Position numbers and translations under genes: made by a program. A stretch of DNA of 64,000 nt, from positions 62,001 to 126,000 of the forward strand of contig NZ_JAEMNW010000007.1 of NCBI RefSeq assembly GCF_016481275.1, written 5' to 3'. Shown here in pieces: positions 8,477 through 17,765 of the stretch (within the stretch, counting starts at the first letter, position 1; every line of letters starts with the position of its first letter). The notes under the pieces are model-generated. The model was not told the DNA's origin and did no database searches. It saw nothing but the letters and a program-made list of their open reading frames with translations. This stretch comes from Antrihabitans auranticaus. GTDB lineage: Bacteria > Actinomycetota > Actinomycetes > Mycobacteriales > Mycobacteriaceae.

Positions 8477-9706
8477 GTGTATATCCGAAAAGCTTGGCAT
8501 GCAACGTTTGCCGCGCTGGTCGCCCTACTGGCTGCGATCACGCTCGTTGCTGGCTGCTCGGACGGCGGAATCGGCGGTACGTCGGAGGGCCCGCCGGACC
8601 CGGAGATCACCTTCACTCCGGCCGACGAGGCCGAGGACGTCAGCCCGGTCGCACCGATCTCCGTGCAGGTGGAAGACGGCACGATCGCGCAGGTCGAGCT
8701 GACCAACCCGTCCGGCAAGGCGGTCAAGGGCGCGCTGAATGCCGACAAGACCAAGTGGACGGTCGGCGAGCCGCTCGGCTACGGCATCACCTATACGTGG
8801 TCGGGCAACGCGGTCGGCGCCGAGAACAAGACCGTCACCATCGAAGGCAGTTTCACGACCGTGTCGCCGGATTCGACGACGTCGGCCCAGGTGCAGCTTG
8901 CCGACGGGCAGGAGGTCGGCATCGCGGCGCCGATCATCATCCAGTTCGACGCCCACGTCGAGGACAAGGCCGCCGTCGAACGGGCGCTGAAGGTCACGAC
9001 GACCCCGCAGACCGAAGGATCGTGGGCGTGGTTGCCCGACGACAACGGTTCACGCGTCCACTGGCGGCCGAAGGAGTACTGGACGCCTGGCACCAAGGTG
9101 AACCTGGACGCGAAGCTCTATGGCGTGGATTACGGCGACGGCGCCTACGGCGATTCCGACGTCACCCTGGACTTCACCATCGGCCGCAGCCAGATCGTCA
9201 AGGCGAACGCGCCGAGCCATCGGATGCAGGTGATTCGCGACGGGCAGACGGTGTTCGACTTCGCCGTCAGCTACGGCGAAGGCAACGAAGCTCGCAACGT
9301 CACCCGCAGCGGGACACACGTGGTGTCGGAAAAACACGAAGACTTCCTGATGTCGAACCCACCGTTCTACGAGAACGTGCGCGAACGCTGGGCGGTCCGC
9401 ATCTCGAACAACGGTGAATTCATCCATGCGAACCCGGAGACGACCGGCGCGCAGGGCTCGGCGAACGTCACCAACGGGTGTATCAACCTCGCACCCGAGG
9501 ATGCCCAGGCCTATTTCCCGACTGCGCTGTACGGCGACCCGGTAGAGGTGACCGGAACGTCGATCGATCTCTCCGCGGCTGATGGCGACATCTTCGACTG
9601 GACGATGGACTGGGAGACCTGGAAGTCCTACTCCGCACTGGCCGAGGACCCGGGCCAATCGCTCACCGCAACTCCGCGCAAGCCGGAACCGGCCGGCGGA
9701 AACTAG
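8477..9706 (+). CDS. L,D-transpeptidase lipoprotein (LdtMt5/LprQ-like)
   Basis: This 409-residue cell-wall enzyme would make 3-3 peptidoglycan cross-links. It has a lipoprotein signal peptide with lipobox LVAGC (Cys about residue 26), two Ig-like domains (about residues 40-250) and a YkuD catalytic domain. The active-site region reads IHANPETTG followed by VTNGCINLA; the cysteine is present, but the usual S/T-H-G-C reads T-N-G-C. The C-terminal tail [19 protein letters not shown] resembles that of the mycobacterial LdtMt5 group. GTG 8477 is preferred over GTG 8468 because TACCGT ends seven bases before it. Its stop overlaps that of the convergent SDR gene in CTAG. Confidence 0.88.
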   Translation: MYIRKAWHATFAALVALLAAITLVAGCSDGGIGGTSEGPPDPEITFTPADEAEDVSPVAPISVQVEDGTIAQVELTNPSGKAVKGALNADKTKWTVGEPLGYGITYTWSGNAVGAENKTVTIEGSFTTVSPDSTTSAQVQLADGQEVGIAAPIIIQFDAHVEDKAAVERALKVTTTPQTEGSWAWLPDDNGSRVHWRPKEYWTPGTKVNLDAKLYGVDYGDGAYGDSDVTLDFTIGRSQIVKANAPSHRMQVIRDGQTVFDFAVSYGEGNEARNVTRSGTHVVSEKHEDFLMSNPPFYENVRERWAVRISNNGEFIHANPETTGAQGSANVTNGCINLAPEDAQAYFPTALYGDPVEVTGTSIDLSAADGDIFDWTMDWETWKSYSALAEDPGQSLTATPRKPEPAGGN

Positions 9707-10440
9707 GTCCGTCGGTTGAACCGGCCCGATTCGGCCTGATCGCGCGGCTTGACGACGATCTGATCGAGGTTCACGTGCGGCGGTCGTGACGCGACGAATC
9801 CGACGATCTCGGCGATGTCGGAGGCCACTAACGGATCGATGCCCTTGTAGACGGCGGCGGCCCGCTCCGCGTCACCCTCGAAGCGCACGAGTGAGAACTC
9901 GGTTTCGACGGCTCCGGGTGCGATCTCGGTGAGCCGAACGGGCTGGCCGAGCAATTCGCCGCGCAAGGTCCGGTGCAGCAGTGCCTGCGCGTGTTTGGCA
10001 GAGGTGTAACCGGCGCCGTTGTCGTATGAGCCGAGCGCCGCGACCGAGGTGATCGTGACGATCAGACCGTCGCCGGATTCGATGAGCTTCGGCAGCAGTG
10101 CTTTCGTGATCCGAAGCGTGCCCATGACGTTCGTTTCCCACATCCAGCGCCAGTCGTCCAGGTCGGCTTCGGCGACCGGGGCCAAACCCTTTGCCCCACC
10201 GGCGTTGTTGACCAAAACGTCGACACGGGGAATGACTGCGGTGAAGGCCGCCACGGAATCCTCGTCGGTGACATCGAGTTGCAGCGCCGTTCCGCCGATC
10301 TCGGCGGCCAGTTCCTCGAGACGGTCGACCCGCCGCGCACCCACGACGACATGAAACCCCTGGGCGGCCAGCGTCCGAGCCGTCGCTGCGCCGATTCCAG
10401 AACTGGCACCGGTCACGACAGCTGTGCGGTTCGTAGTCAT
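9703..10440 (-). CDS. Short-chain dehydrogenase/reductase
   Basis: A classical SDR of 245 residues. The cofactor motif is [12 protein letters not shown] near the N-terminus, with [12 protein letters not shown] after strand 2, which suggests NADP(H) preference. NNAGGAKG, the catalytic serine in ITSVAAL, and the YTSAKHA tyrosine-lysine pair are all intact. ATG 10440 is preceded by TACGAT six bases upstream on its strand, so it is probably leaderless. It corresponds to the Rv0484c position. The substrate is unknown. Confidence 0.88.
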   Translation of the reverse strand: MTTNRTAVVTGASSGIGAATARTLAAQGFHVVVGARRVDRLEELAAEIGGTALQLDVTDEDSVAAFTAVIPRVDVLVNNAGGAKGLAPVAEADLDDWRWMWETNVMGTLRITKALLPKLIESGDGLIVTITSVAALGSYDNGAGYTSAKHAQALLHRTLRGELLGQPVRLTEIAPGAVETEFSLVRFEGDAERAAAVYKGIDPLVASDIAEIVGFVASRPPHVNLDQIVVKPRDQAESGRFNRRT

Positions 10441-10498
10441 GCAGCGATCGTAGAGGGCACAGCACAGGGTGTGCTGGGTCACGCCGCAACGCCCTGGC

Positions 10499-10527
10499 TT
10501 GGCGTCACGCTCCACGTTTGCTAACTT
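10499..10527 (+). promoter_or_regulatory. Promoter of the polycysteine small ORF
   Basis: A -35-like TTGGCG (10499-10504) and a -10-like TAACTT (10522-10527) are separated by 17 bases. The -10 box ends six bases before an ATG at 10534, so transcription would start at or next to that ATG and give a leaderless message. The transcript then continues into the ROK regulator gene. Confidence 0.6.
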
Positions 10528-10533
10528 TGCGAC

Positions 10534-10641
10534 ATGTCTTCCGGCGTATCGACCGCGCTGCGGGTCACCTATGTGACGTCCGCATTGGGTTCGCGCCTGC
10601 CTTTTGCTCGGGAACTGTGTTGTTCCTGCTGTTGTCTCTGA
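10534..10641 (+). CDS. Leaderless small ORF with C-terminal polycysteine (putative cysteine attenuator peptide)
   Basis: A 35-codon ORF lies in the 302-base gap before the ROK regulator. The peptide begins MSSGVSTALRVTYVTS and ends ELCCSCCCL, with five cysteines in the last seven residues directly before the stop. The ATG has a well-spaced promoter and no leader. In mycobacteria, leaderless short ORFs ending in consecutive cysteines are known to act as cysteine-responsive attenuators of the operon downstream, through slow translation at the Cys codons. This ORF has the same design. The 101 bases to the ROK gene include CCCC/GGGG around 10710-10725 that could pair. The peptide itself may have no function. 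Confidence 0.65.
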   Translation: MSSGVSTALRVTYVTSALGSRLPFARELCCSCCCL

Positions 10642-10742
10642 GGCTGATTCACGTTCTCTGAACGACCTCATTTCGACGCAGCTTCGGATGCCGTCAGCAC
10701 GACATTTCCCCCCGATTCGTGGGGTCTCGAGCAAGGAATTTC

Positions 10743-12008
10743 ATGTCTACGCCTACTCTCGCATCGCCGGCACTGGTCACTCGACTGGGCGCTACCGGCC
10801 GACCTGCCGCGCGAATCCAGTTGGTACCACCGGACTTTCGGATCGCTGACAACCCCACCGCCGCGGTTCTGCGCGCCGCATCCGCGCACGGACCCATCTC
10901 GCGCGATGCCGCAGCCAGGGCAACGGGGTTGAGTATTGCAACGGTGAACCGGCAAGTCGCGGGGCTGCTCGGAGCAAACCTGCTCCGCGAGCGCGCCGAC
11001 CTCACGGCGGCCGGCGCCATCGGCCGGCCACGGGTGCCGTTCGAGGTGAACCACGAGCCGTACCTGACGGTCGGCATCCACATCGGTGCCGTGGTCACGA
11101 GCATCATTGCCAGCGACTTGCGCGGCCGCATTCTCGGCGGTGTCGAAATCCCGACACCGCGCACGGGTCAGGACGCCGCACTCGCCGTCATTGCCCGCAG
11201 CGCAAAGACATTCACCGCCCGCTGGCACCGGCGCCGTCCGCTGTGGGTGGGCGTCGCACTCGGCGGCCGCGTCGATTCGGCGACCGGCACAGCTGACCAC
11301 CCCCGCCTCGGTTGGCGCCGCGCCCGAATCAGCGCGATCGTCGGCGAATCGCTCGGCCTGCCAGTCTCGGTATCGGCGCACGTCGAAGCGATGGCCGCCG
11401 CCGAACTGCTGCTCGCCCCGAAGACCGCCGAAGAGCGGACGCCCGGCGCGGCCTCGCTCTACTTCTATGCACGTGAAACGGCGGGAATCGCGCTCACCAT
11501 CGACGATCGGGTCCACACCCCGAACAACGGTCCGGGCTCGATCGTGCACCTACCGACCGGCTCCGACGCCGTGTGCGAATGCGGCAAGCGCGGCTGCCTC
11601 GAGGCGACCGTCAGTGACCGGGCGGTGCTCGACAAAGCGCGCAGCCTCGGCATCCTGACCGGCGACTCGCGGCCTGCGATCAGTGCGCTCTACGAAGCGG
11701 CGCGCGGAGGTTCCCTTGCGGCGCACAGGCTTCTGGTCGAGCGTGCCGAAGTGCTCGGCCGGACGGTCGCAATGCTCCGCGACCTCTTCAACCCCGACCG
11801 CGTAGTTCTCGGCGGGCAGGCGTTCACCGAATACCCGTCGGTGATTCCTCATGTCGCGGAAGCATTTGCCGGGGCTTCGACGTTGGCGCACAAAGATATT
11901 CGCATCAGCGGCTTCGGTAACCGGGTCCAGGAGTTCGCCGCGAGCGTGACGTCGCTGAGTGCGATCTATGCGGATCCACTCACCTCGATGCGACGCGCGG
12001 TGTCGTAG
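10743..12008 (+). CDS. ROK-family transcriptional regulator
   Basis: A 421-residue ROK repressor homologous to Rv0485. An N-terminal winged helix-turn-helix (about residues 45-85; SRDAAARATGLSIATVNRQV) is followed by a sugar-kinase-like ROK domain. The zinc motif CECGKRGCLEA is present. The phosphate-binding loop of active kinases is not obvious, so a regulator rather than a kinase is likely. ATG 10743 has a ribosome binding site AAGGA (10733-10737). The gene sits on a transcript that begins with the polycysteine small ORF and ends at a perfect hairpin (12055-12080). The effector is unknown. Confidence 0.85.
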   Translation: MSTPTLASPALVTRLGATGRPAARIQLVPPDFRIADNPTAAVLRAASAHGPISRDAAARATGLSIATVNRQVAGLLGANLLRERADLTAAGAIGRPRVPFEVNHEPYLTVGIHIGAVVTSIIASDLRGRILGGVEIPTPRTGQDAALAVIARSAKTFTARWHRRRPLWVGVALGGRVDSATGTADHPRLGWRRARISAIVGESLGLPVSVSAHVEAMAAAELLLAPKTAEERTPGAASLYFYARETAGIALTIDDRVHTPNNGPGSIVHLPTGSDAVCECGKRGCLEATVSDRAVLDKARSLGILTGDSRPAISALYEAARGGSLAAHRLLVERAEVLGRTVAMLRDLFNPDRVVLGGQAFTEYPSVIPHVAEAFAGASTLAHKDIRISGFGNRVQEFAASVTSLSAIYADPLTSMRRAVS

Positions 12009-12054
12009 GCCCCGCGCTTCGGGCGCAACGGCTTTCACGCTCGCGGTTTGGTGT

Positions 12055-12080
12055 CCCGCTCGCGTAATAACGCGAGCGGG
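12055..12080. terminator. Bidirectional hairpin terminator
   Basis: A perfect 10-base-pair stem, CCCGCTCGCG and CGCGAGCGGG, encloses the loop TAATAA. It lies between the convergent ROK and tocopherol-cyclase-like genes, 46 and 30 bases from their stops, and could serve both strands. No long T tract follows, as is usual in this group. Confidence 0.75.
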
Positions 12081-12110
12081 CCGCAAGAAGGCGAGCGCGG
12101 TGGTGCGCCC

Positions 12111-13136
12111 CTAGGCAACAGGCGGAGCTGCCGCGGGATCGGTACTCGCGCGACGCTCATGTTCCTCCCGGGCGCGCTCGAAACCGCCGTATTCCAGTGC
12201 GGCGATAGTTGATTCGCCACTCCACGAGATCTCGGCACGCCGCCGCAGCGTCACGTGCATTCGGGCGCCGAGGTGGACGATCGCGGCGGGTGCGTTCTTC
12301 TCGTCGTCGAGGGATGGCGCGGGCAACACGAACGCCGCGTCGAGGGGTGAACTACCTTCGATCTCGATGCCGGACATCGGACTTCGACCGTGCAGCGAGA
12401 ACTTCTCTTCGTCGACGTGTGCTCGGACGTGGGAGGTGCGCGGACCGCCGAACCGCAGTACGGCGCCGTTCGGGAGTCGGATGACGACGAGGGTCGTCTC
12501 GATTCGCATCCTGCCGGAAGTGAAGGCGCCACCGGCGAAGGAGACGCAAGTGCCGTCGTCGAAACCCTGCGCCTGACCGCACCACCATTTCTCGGGGAAA
12601 GCGCCTGACCCCCAGCGCTTTTCGGCGTAGACCTCGGCGCCCGTGAGGTCCCATGTCTCGCCTCCGACGACGGCGGTCCCTTCGACCTTTCCGCCGAACA
12701 ACCACGGGTGCCAGCGGTGCGCGACGCCGGGGATCGACTGGAAGAAGCTGGCGCCGCCGAATGCGCGCCGTGGCCATTCGATCCGGTCGGTGATACGAAC
12801 GTCGAGTTGCGCGTCCGGCCCGAGATCGACCTGCACGCCGTCGACGTCAGCCCTCAGTACTTTCCCGGCTTCGGCGCCCAGGCGATGCGGGTCGGCAACG
12901 CCTTCGGGTACTGCCGCTGTGCGGACGAACCCGTTCGGGTGGGCCGCGAAACTCACAGTCGACCAGGGGCCGTCGGCGCCGCGGTTCACCCCGACGAAGA
13001 CGGTCAGCGAGCGCCCGGTGCCCGGCTGGCTGAACCGCCAGAAGTAGCCCTCCGACGCAACGCCGTGGGCGGGCAGCGGATCGCCGAACGGCAGATCCGC
13101 GCCGGTGGACCGGAAACGGTCGAGAAGACTCGGCAT
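12111..13136 (-). CDS. Tocopherol-cyclase-like family protein
   Basis: The 341-residue protein resembles plant VTE1-type tocopherol cyclase (Pfam Tocopherol_cycl): EGYFWRFSQPGTGRSLTVFV in the first half, then AEVYAEKRWGSGAFPEKWWC and a GFDDG segment, which correspond to the AEK-WG-GFP-KWWW region of the plant enzymes. Actinobacteria are not known to make tocopherol, so it may act on another prenylquinone or lipid, or bind rather than cyclise. No signal peptide is visible. ATG 13136 lies seven bases after TAGCCT on the coding strand, pointing to a leaderless start. It faces the ROK gene across a shared terminator. Confidence 0.7.
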   Translation of the reverse strand: MPSLLDRFRSTGADLPFGDPLPAHGVASEGYFWRFSQPGTGRSLTVFVGVNRGADGPWSTVSFAAHPNGFVRTAAVPEGVADPHRLGAEAGKVLRADVDGVQVDLGPDAQLDVRITDRIEWPRRAFGGASFFQSIPGVAHRWHPWLFGGKVEGTAVVGGETWDLTGAEVYAEKRWGSGAFPEKWWCGQAQGFDDGTCVSFAGGAFTSGRMRIETTLVVIRLPNGAVLRFGGPRTSHVRAHVDEEKFSLHGRSPMSGIEIEGSSPLDAAFVLPAPSLDDEKNAPAAIVHLGARMHVTLRRRAEISWSGESTIAALEYGGFERAREEHERRASTDPAAAPPVA

Positions 13137-13160
13137 GTACGACAGGCTAACCACCCGAAC

Positions 13161-13313
13161 CTATCTCGGGGTGAGCACGGCCTGGGATTGCGTCGCCCGG
13201 GCGACTGCGCCCATGGTGTCGGCGAGGGTCATGATCGCGCCACCGTGCATACCACCGCCGGTCCTCGTGAGGGGTTCGGCCCGGCATCGTCGAGATACGT
13301 CTGCGAGGTTCAT
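13161..13313 (-). pseudogene. Remnant of a PaaI-like hotdog thioesterase
   Basis: This 50-codon frame contains LTRTGGGMHGGAIMTLADTM, which matches the hallmark helix of PaaI/hotdog acyl-CoA thioesterases (HGGxxxxLAD). A full member has about 130-150 residues; here translation stops 14 residues after the motif and no continuation is visible in the other frames before the next gene. No ribosome binding site is obvious. It is probably a decayed gene left between the tocopherol-cyclase-like gene and the divergent SDR gene. A tiny expressed protein is possible but unlikely. Confidence 0.5.
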
Positions 13314-13382
13314 GACCTCGAAGGATGGCCAGAAAAGTAAACGAGGGTTCGCATTCCGGCGACGGGCTGATACGGTGCGGAA

Positions 13383-14240
13383 ATGACATCGAAGTCGGAT
13401 CAGCTCAACGGTCGTGTCGTCGCCATCACCGGCGGCGCACGGGGTATCGGCAAGGCCACCGCGGAGGCGCTGGTGGCTGCAGGCGCCAAGGTCGTGATCG
13501 GCGATCTCGACGCCGACCTGGTTGCGGCGTCGGCCGCGGAGATCGGCGGCGGAACTGTCGGTTTGCCGCTCGACGTGACCGATCGGGAATCCTTCGAGCA
13601 GTTCTTCGACGCTGCCGAAGCTGCCTCGGGCACGATCGACGTCTTGATCAACAACGCGGGCATCATGCCGGTCGGGCGGTTCTTGGAAGAGGACGACGCC
13701 ACGGCTCGCAGGCAGATCGACGTCAACGTCCACGGCGTCCTGTTCGGTATGAAGATCGCGCTGCCACGGTTCGTCGAGCGCGGCAACGGCCACCTGATCA
13801 ATATCGCTTCTGCGGCCGGCAAGGGCGGCTTCCCCGGCGTCGCGACCTATTCCGGAACCAAACACTTCGTGGTCGGCGTGAGCGAAGCGGCACGGCTCGA
13901 GTTGCGTGGTTCCGGCGTCGACATCTCGTGTGTGATGCCGAACATCGTCAACACCGACCTCGGTTCCGGCATCGGTCAGGCGCGGTTCGTGCCCAAGAGC
14001 GAGCCGCAGGACGTGGCGAACGCGATCGTCGCGACCATCAAGAAGCCGCATTTCGACGTGTACGTCCCGGCGTTCCTCGGCCCGCTCGCGCAGGTCGTGA
14101 ACACGTTGCCGCGGTCCGGTCGCGAAGGACTCATGCGGTTCCTGAAGGCTGACACCGTGATCCTCGACGGCGACTGGGACGCGCGGAAGTCCTACGAGGA
14201 TCGCGCATCGAAGTCGGATCCGAAGCACGAAAAGCTCTAG
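13383..14240 (+). CDS. Short-chain dehydrogenase/reductase
   Basis: A 285-residue classical SDR with ITGGARGIGKATAEAL as cofactor loop and GDLDADLV after strand 2, which favours NAD(H). NNAGIMPVG, the serine in NIASAAGKGG and the YSGTKHF Tyr-Lys pair are intact. A C-terminal extension of about 40 residues ends SKSDPKHEKL. The ATG is preceded by TACGGT (13371-13376) six bases upstream, so it looks leaderless. Its stop overlaps the GTG start of an alpha/beta hydrolase by one base, so the two probably form an operon. The substrate is unknown. Confidence 0.88.
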   Translation: MTSKSDQLNGRVVAITGGARGIGKATAEALVAAGAKVVIGDLDADLVAASAAEIGGGTVGLPLDVTDRESFEQFFDAAEAASGTIDVLINNAGIMPVGRFLEEDDATARRQIDVNVHGVLFGMKIALPRFVERGNGHLINIASAAGKGGFPGVATYSGTKHFVVGVSEAARLELRGSGVDISCVMPNIVNTDLGSGIGQARFVPKSEPQDVANAIVATIKKPHFDVYVPAFLGPLAQVVNTLPRSGREGLMRFLKADTVILDGDWDARKSYEDRASKSDPKHEKL

Positions 14241-15079
14241 TGCCGATCGCGGAGGTCCTGTCCGGTGACGGGACACCCATCGTCTATCACGTGAGCGGTC
14301 CCGTCGACGGCCGGCCCATCGTGCTCCTGCACGGGTGGGCGGCATCGATGCGGTGCTGGGGCGACGACGTCGTCGGCCCGCTCACGGACCGCTATCGCGT
14401 CATCACGGTCGACCTGCGGGGGCATGGCTACTCGGGCGCTCCGGAGGCGGGTTACGACGACCCGGAGAACTGGGCGTCCGATGTCGCCGCAGTCCTGGCC
14501 GCCGAGCAGATCACGACCGGCGCGGTGCTTCTCGGTTGGTCCTACGGCGGCCTCGTCGTCTCCGACTACCTTGCCCGCCGCGGCACGTCCGCGGTCGCTG
14601 GGATCGTTCTCGTCAGTGCGATCACGGCCATCGGACGTGGTCGATCGGGCGGTCGGGTCGGCTCAGCCATGCGCGCGGCAATACCCGACGTCTACTCGGA
14701 GAAACCGGGCCACGCGCTGCGCGGATTCATGAAGTTCGGCGACGCGAACACGGGTTCGGCCACCGACAAGGGTGCGACCGCCCAGTTGCTCTTCGGGATC
14801 AGTTTGAGCACGCCGCCGCGGGTTCGCCAAGCCCTGTTCGACCGGACGGCGGGCAACGACGACCTGCTTCGGAGTCTCGACGTGCCGGTCCTGGTAGTGC
14901 ATGGAACGGCCGACCCCGTCGTCGAGATCAGTGCGGGGGAGTACGCCGCAGCGACGATTCCGAACGCGCGGATATCGGTCTGGGACGGCGCCAAACATGC
15001 GCCGTTCGTCGAAGATCCAGCGCGGTTCGTCGCCGATGTCACCGGGTTCGTCGACTCGTTGGTTCAGCGATTCCACTGA
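14240..15079 (+). CDS. Alpha/beta-fold hydrolase
   Basis: A 279-residue alpha/beta hydrolase with the oxyanion motif [12 protein letters not shown], nucleophile elbow LGWSYGGLV (serine in GxSxG), acid residue in [12 protein letters not shown] and the catalytic histidine in [10 protein letters not shown]. It is cytoplasmic by appearance. GTG 14240 overlaps the SDR stop (TAGTG). The fold is that of haloperoxidase-like and esterase enzymes; the substrate is unknown. mshA starts 17 bases downstream. Confidence 0.85.
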   Translation: MPIAEVLSGDGTPIVYHVSGPVDGRPIVLLHGWAASMRCWGDDVVGPLTDRYRVITVDLRGHGYSGAPEAGYDDPENWASDVAAVLAAEQITTGAVLLGWSYGGLVVSDYLARRGTSAVAGIVLVSAITAIGRGRSGGRVGSAMRAAIPDVYSEKPGHALRGFMKFGDANTGSATDKGATAQLLFGISLSTPPRVRQALFDRTAGNDDLLRSLDVPVLVVHGTADPVVEISAGEYAAATIPNARISVWDGAKHAPFVEDPARFVADVTGFVDSLVQRFH

Positions 15080-15096
15080 CAGTGCACTATGGAGTG

Positions 15097-16440
15097 GTGA
15101 GTTCGTTGCCAAGCAGCCGGTGCAAGCGAGTTGCGGTGCTTTCGGTACACACCTCACCACTTGCGCAACCAGGCACCGGCGACGCGGGTGGCATGAATGT
15201 CTACGTGCTCCAGACCGCCATTCAAATGGCGCGCCGGGGCGTCGAAGTGGAGATCTTCACGAGAGCGACATCGTCGACGGATCCCGCGGTGGTCGAAGCT
15301 GTGCCCGGCGTTCTGGTTCGAAACGTCGTCGCCGGACCGTTCGAGGGACTCGACAAGCATGACCTGCCGACCCAGCTGTGTGCGTTCGCCGCCGGGGTGC
15401 TGCGCGAAGAAGCGCGCCACGAGGTCGGTCACTACGACATGATCCACTCGCACTACTGGCTGTCGGGGCAGGTCGGCTGGCTCGCGCGCGACCGCTGGGG
15501 TGTCCCGCTCGTCCATACTGCGCACACGCTGGCCGCGGTCAAGAACGCGGCGCTCGCCGAGGGCGATACACCGGAGCCCGCGGCCCGTGAGATCGGCGAG
15601 CGGCAGGTCGTCGTCGAAGCGGATCGCCTGATCGCGAATACCGACGAAGAAGCAAAGCAGCTGATCGAGACATACTCGGCACCACCCGACAAGATCGATG
15701 TGGTCGCCCCCGGTGCCGATCTGACGCGGTACAGCCCCGGTGACCGTCTCGCCGCGCGGAAACGCTTCGGGATCAGGCCGGACGAATCGGTGGTTACCTT
15801 CGTCGGCCGGATTCAGCCGTTGAAGGCACCGGACGTGCTGTTGCGCGCCGCTGCCCATTTGCTGACGAAGAAATCGAACAGCACGTTGCGTGTGCTGGTC
15901 GTGGGCGGGCCGTCGGGTACCGGGCTCGCACGACCGGATTCGCTGATCGACCTGGCTCGATCGCTCGGAATCACCGATCACGTAACGTTCCTGCCGCCAC
16001 AACAGCCCGAGCAGCTTGTCGAGATCTACCGCGCGTCCGATCTTGTTGCGGTACCCAGCTATTCGGAGTCCTTCGGCTTGGTGGCGATCGAGGCGCAGGC
16101 CTGCGGAACGCCGGTTGTCGCGGCCGATGTCGGCGGCCTCGGTACCGCTGTGAAGAATCGCGAGACCGGGCTCCTGGTGCAGGGCCACCGGACCGACGAC
16201 TGGGCCGCAGCCATTGGCTGGCTACTTGCCGATCGAGAGGAATTGACGCGAATGGGGGAACGCGCGCATCGGCACGCATCGAACTTTTCCTGGGAGCGGA
16301 CCGCCGAGGGTCTGCTCGCGAGCTACGCCAAAACCAGCGAGACCTATCACGGACCCGCCCGCCAGCAGACCACGTCGAAGGCCGACACCGCGCCGCGCAT
16401 GGCGTGGTTGACGAAGCTGCGACGTGGAGTGCGCACATGA
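15097..16440 (+). CDS. mshA: D-inositol-3-phosphate glycosyltransferase
   Basis: MshA moves GlcNAc from UDP-GlcNAc to 1L-myo-inositol 1-phosphate, the first step of mycothiol synthesis. The 447-residue GT4 enzyme shows [20 protein letters not shown] at the N-terminus, [22 protein letters not shown] in the nucleotide domain, and the E-x7-E region [23 protein letters not shown] 15097 is used; CACTAT ends six bases before it, and a second GTG lies at 15094. It overlaps the YbjN gene by four bases (ATGA). The order mshA-ybjN-gpmA agrees with Rv0486-Rv0489. Confidence 0.93.
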   Translation: MSSLPSSRCKRVAVLSVHTSPLAQPGTGDAGGMNVYVLQTAIQMARRGVEVEIFTRATSSTDPAVVEAVPGVLVRNVVAGPFEGLDKHDLPTQLCAFAAGVLREEARHEVGHYDMIHSHYWLSGQVGWLARDRWGVPLVHTAHTLAAVKNAALAEGDTPEPAAREIGERQVVVEADRLIANTDEEAKQLIETYSAPPDKIDVVAPGADLTRYSPGDRLAARKRFGIRPDESVVTFVGRIQPLKAPDVLLRAAAHLLTKKSNSTLRVLVVGGPSGTGLARPDSLIDLARSLGITDHVTFLPPQQPEQLVEIYRASDLVAVPSYSESFGLVAIEAQACGTPVVAADVGGLGTAVKNRETGLLVQGHRTDDWAAAIGWLLADREELTRMGERAHRHASNFSWERTAEGLLASYAKTSETYHGPARQQTTSKADTAPRMAWLTKLRRGVRT

Positions 16441-16955
16441 CGGACACCCTGAACGACGTCGTCGATACAACGCTGCGCGATCGGGAACTCGAGTTCTCCC
16501 GGCCTGGCGCAGACACGTTCGTCGTCGAACTGCCTGGCGAGAAGAAGCTCAAGACGACCTGCATGCTGACGCTCGGGAATCACGGGCTGCGCATCGAAGC
16601 GTTCGTGTGCCGGCGGCCGGACGAGAACGACGGTGCAGTGCACCGCTACCTGCTGCGGCGAAATCGGCGCCTGTACGGCGTCGCGTACACGATCGACCGG
16701 ATCGGCGACATCTACCTGGTCGGGCGGGTCGCGGCACACGCCGTGACGCCCGAGGAACTCGACCGCATACTGGGCCAGGTCCTCGAGGCGGCGGACGGTG
16801 ACTTCAACACGCTGCTCGAGCTCGGGTTTGCGGAATCGATTCGCCGCGAATGGAAATGGCGCGTGTCGCGCGGTGAGTCGCTGGCGAATCTGAAAGCCTT
16901 CGAGCACCTCGTGGACGATGCGCAAGACGGGCACAACAACGGCATGCCAGGATAA
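16437..16955 (+). CDS. YbjN-domain protein
   Basis: A 172-residue cytoplasmic protein with the YbjN fold, homologous to Rv0487. Recognisable parts are [20 protein letters not shown], then [19 protein letters not shown], and a helical C-terminus. YbjN-like proteins are small type III-chaperone-like domains with no firm biochemical role. The ATG overlaps the mshA stop as ATGA, so translation is coupled to mshA. gpmA follows after five bases. A role connected with mycothiol is only guilt by association. Confidence 0.8.
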   Translation: MTDTLNDVVDTTLRDRELEFSRPGADTFVVELPGEKKLKTTCMLTLGNHGLRIEAFVCRRPDENDGAVHRYLLRRNRRLYGVAYTIDRIGDIYLVGRVAAHAVTPEELDRILGQVLEAADGDFNTLLELGFAESIRREWKWRVSRGESLANLKAFEHLVDDAQDGHNNGMPG

Positions 16956-16960
16956 AGGTC

Positions 16961-17701
16961 ATGACTGGCACTCTTGTGTTGCTGCGCCACGGCGAAAGCG
17001 AATGGAACGCGCTGAACCTGTTCACCGGCTGGGTGGACGTCCACCTCACGGACAAGGGAATCGGCGAGGGCAAGCGCGCCGGGAATCTCATGAAGGACCA
17101 GGGCGTCCTTCCCGACATCGTCTACACGTCGGTGCTGCGCCGTGCGATCAACACGGCGAACATCGCGCTCGATGCCGCGGACCGGCACTGGATTCCCGTG
17201 GTTCGCGACTGGCGTCTGAACGAGCGCCACTACGGCAAGCTCCAGGGCCTCAACAAGGCGCAGATCCGGGACGAGTACGGCGACGAGCAGTTCATGCTGT
17301 GGCGCCGCAGCTACGACACGCCGCCACCGCCGATCGAGCCCGGCACGGAGTACGCACAGGACGGCGACCCGCGCTACGACGGCATCCCGGTCCCCGAGAC
17401 CGAGTGCCTGAAGGATGTCGTCGCACGCATGATCCCGTACTGGGAGGAGACGATCTCGCAGGACCTGCTCGCGGGGAAGAACGTTCTCGTCGCCGCCCAC
17501 GGCAACTCGTTGCGTGCGCTCGTCAAGCATCTCGACGGCATCTCCGACGACGACATCGCGGGTCTGAACATCCCCACCGGCATTCCGCTGCGCTACGACC
17601 TCGACGAGAACTTGACGCCGCTGAACCCGGGCGGCACCTACCTCGATCCGGAAGCCGCGGCGGCAGGCGCGGCCGCGGTCGCCAACCAGGGCGCGAAGTA
17701 G
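16961..17701 (+). CDS. gpmA: 2,3-bisphosphoglycerate-dependent phosphoglycerate mutase
   Basis: The enzyme interconverts 3- and 2-phosphoglycerate in glycolysis through a phosphohistidine. The 246-residue product carries [18 protein letters not shown] with catalytic His10, [27 protein letters not shown] and the second histidine in [15 protein letters not shown]. The length matches the family. ATG 16961 has AAAGG just upstream. It ends an mshA-ybjN-gpmA unit and is followed by a long inverted repeat. Confidence 0.95.
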   Translation: MTGTLVLLRHGESEWNALNLFTGWVDVHLTDKGIGEGKRAGNLMKDQGVLPDIVYTSVLRRAINTANIALDAADRHWIPVVRDWRLNERHYGKLQGLNKAQIRDEYGDEQFMLWRRSYDTPPPPIEPGTEYAQDGDPRYDGIPVPETECLKDVVARMIPYWEETISQDLLAGKNVLVAAHGNSLRALVKHLDGISDDDIAGLNIPTGIPLRYDLDENLTPLNPGGTYLDPEAAAAGAAAVANQGAK

Positions 17702-17715
17702 CAGCCGCCGAGCAA

Positions 17716-17765
17716 TTCACCGGTTGTCGGCCCGTTCGCCCTGAGCTTGGCCAACAACCGGTGAA
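17716..17765 (+). terminator. Long inverted repeat after gpmA, probable terminator
   Basis: The arms TTCACCGGTTGT (17716-17727) and ACAACCGGTGAA (17754-17765) are perfectly complementary over 12 bases. After one mismatch, GGCC (17729-17732) can pair with GGCC (17749-17752), leaving a 16-base loop. There is no T tract. It lies 15 bases after the gpmA stop and about 80 bases before the senX3 promoter, so it could end gpmA transcripts or control read-through into senX3. Confidence 0.55.

Noticed and set aside
10646-10664. TTCACG/CTGAACG as a Rex or ROK operator after the polycysteine ORF
   Set aside because: The arms are imperfect and no second copy is found; it may simply be part of the attenuator leader.
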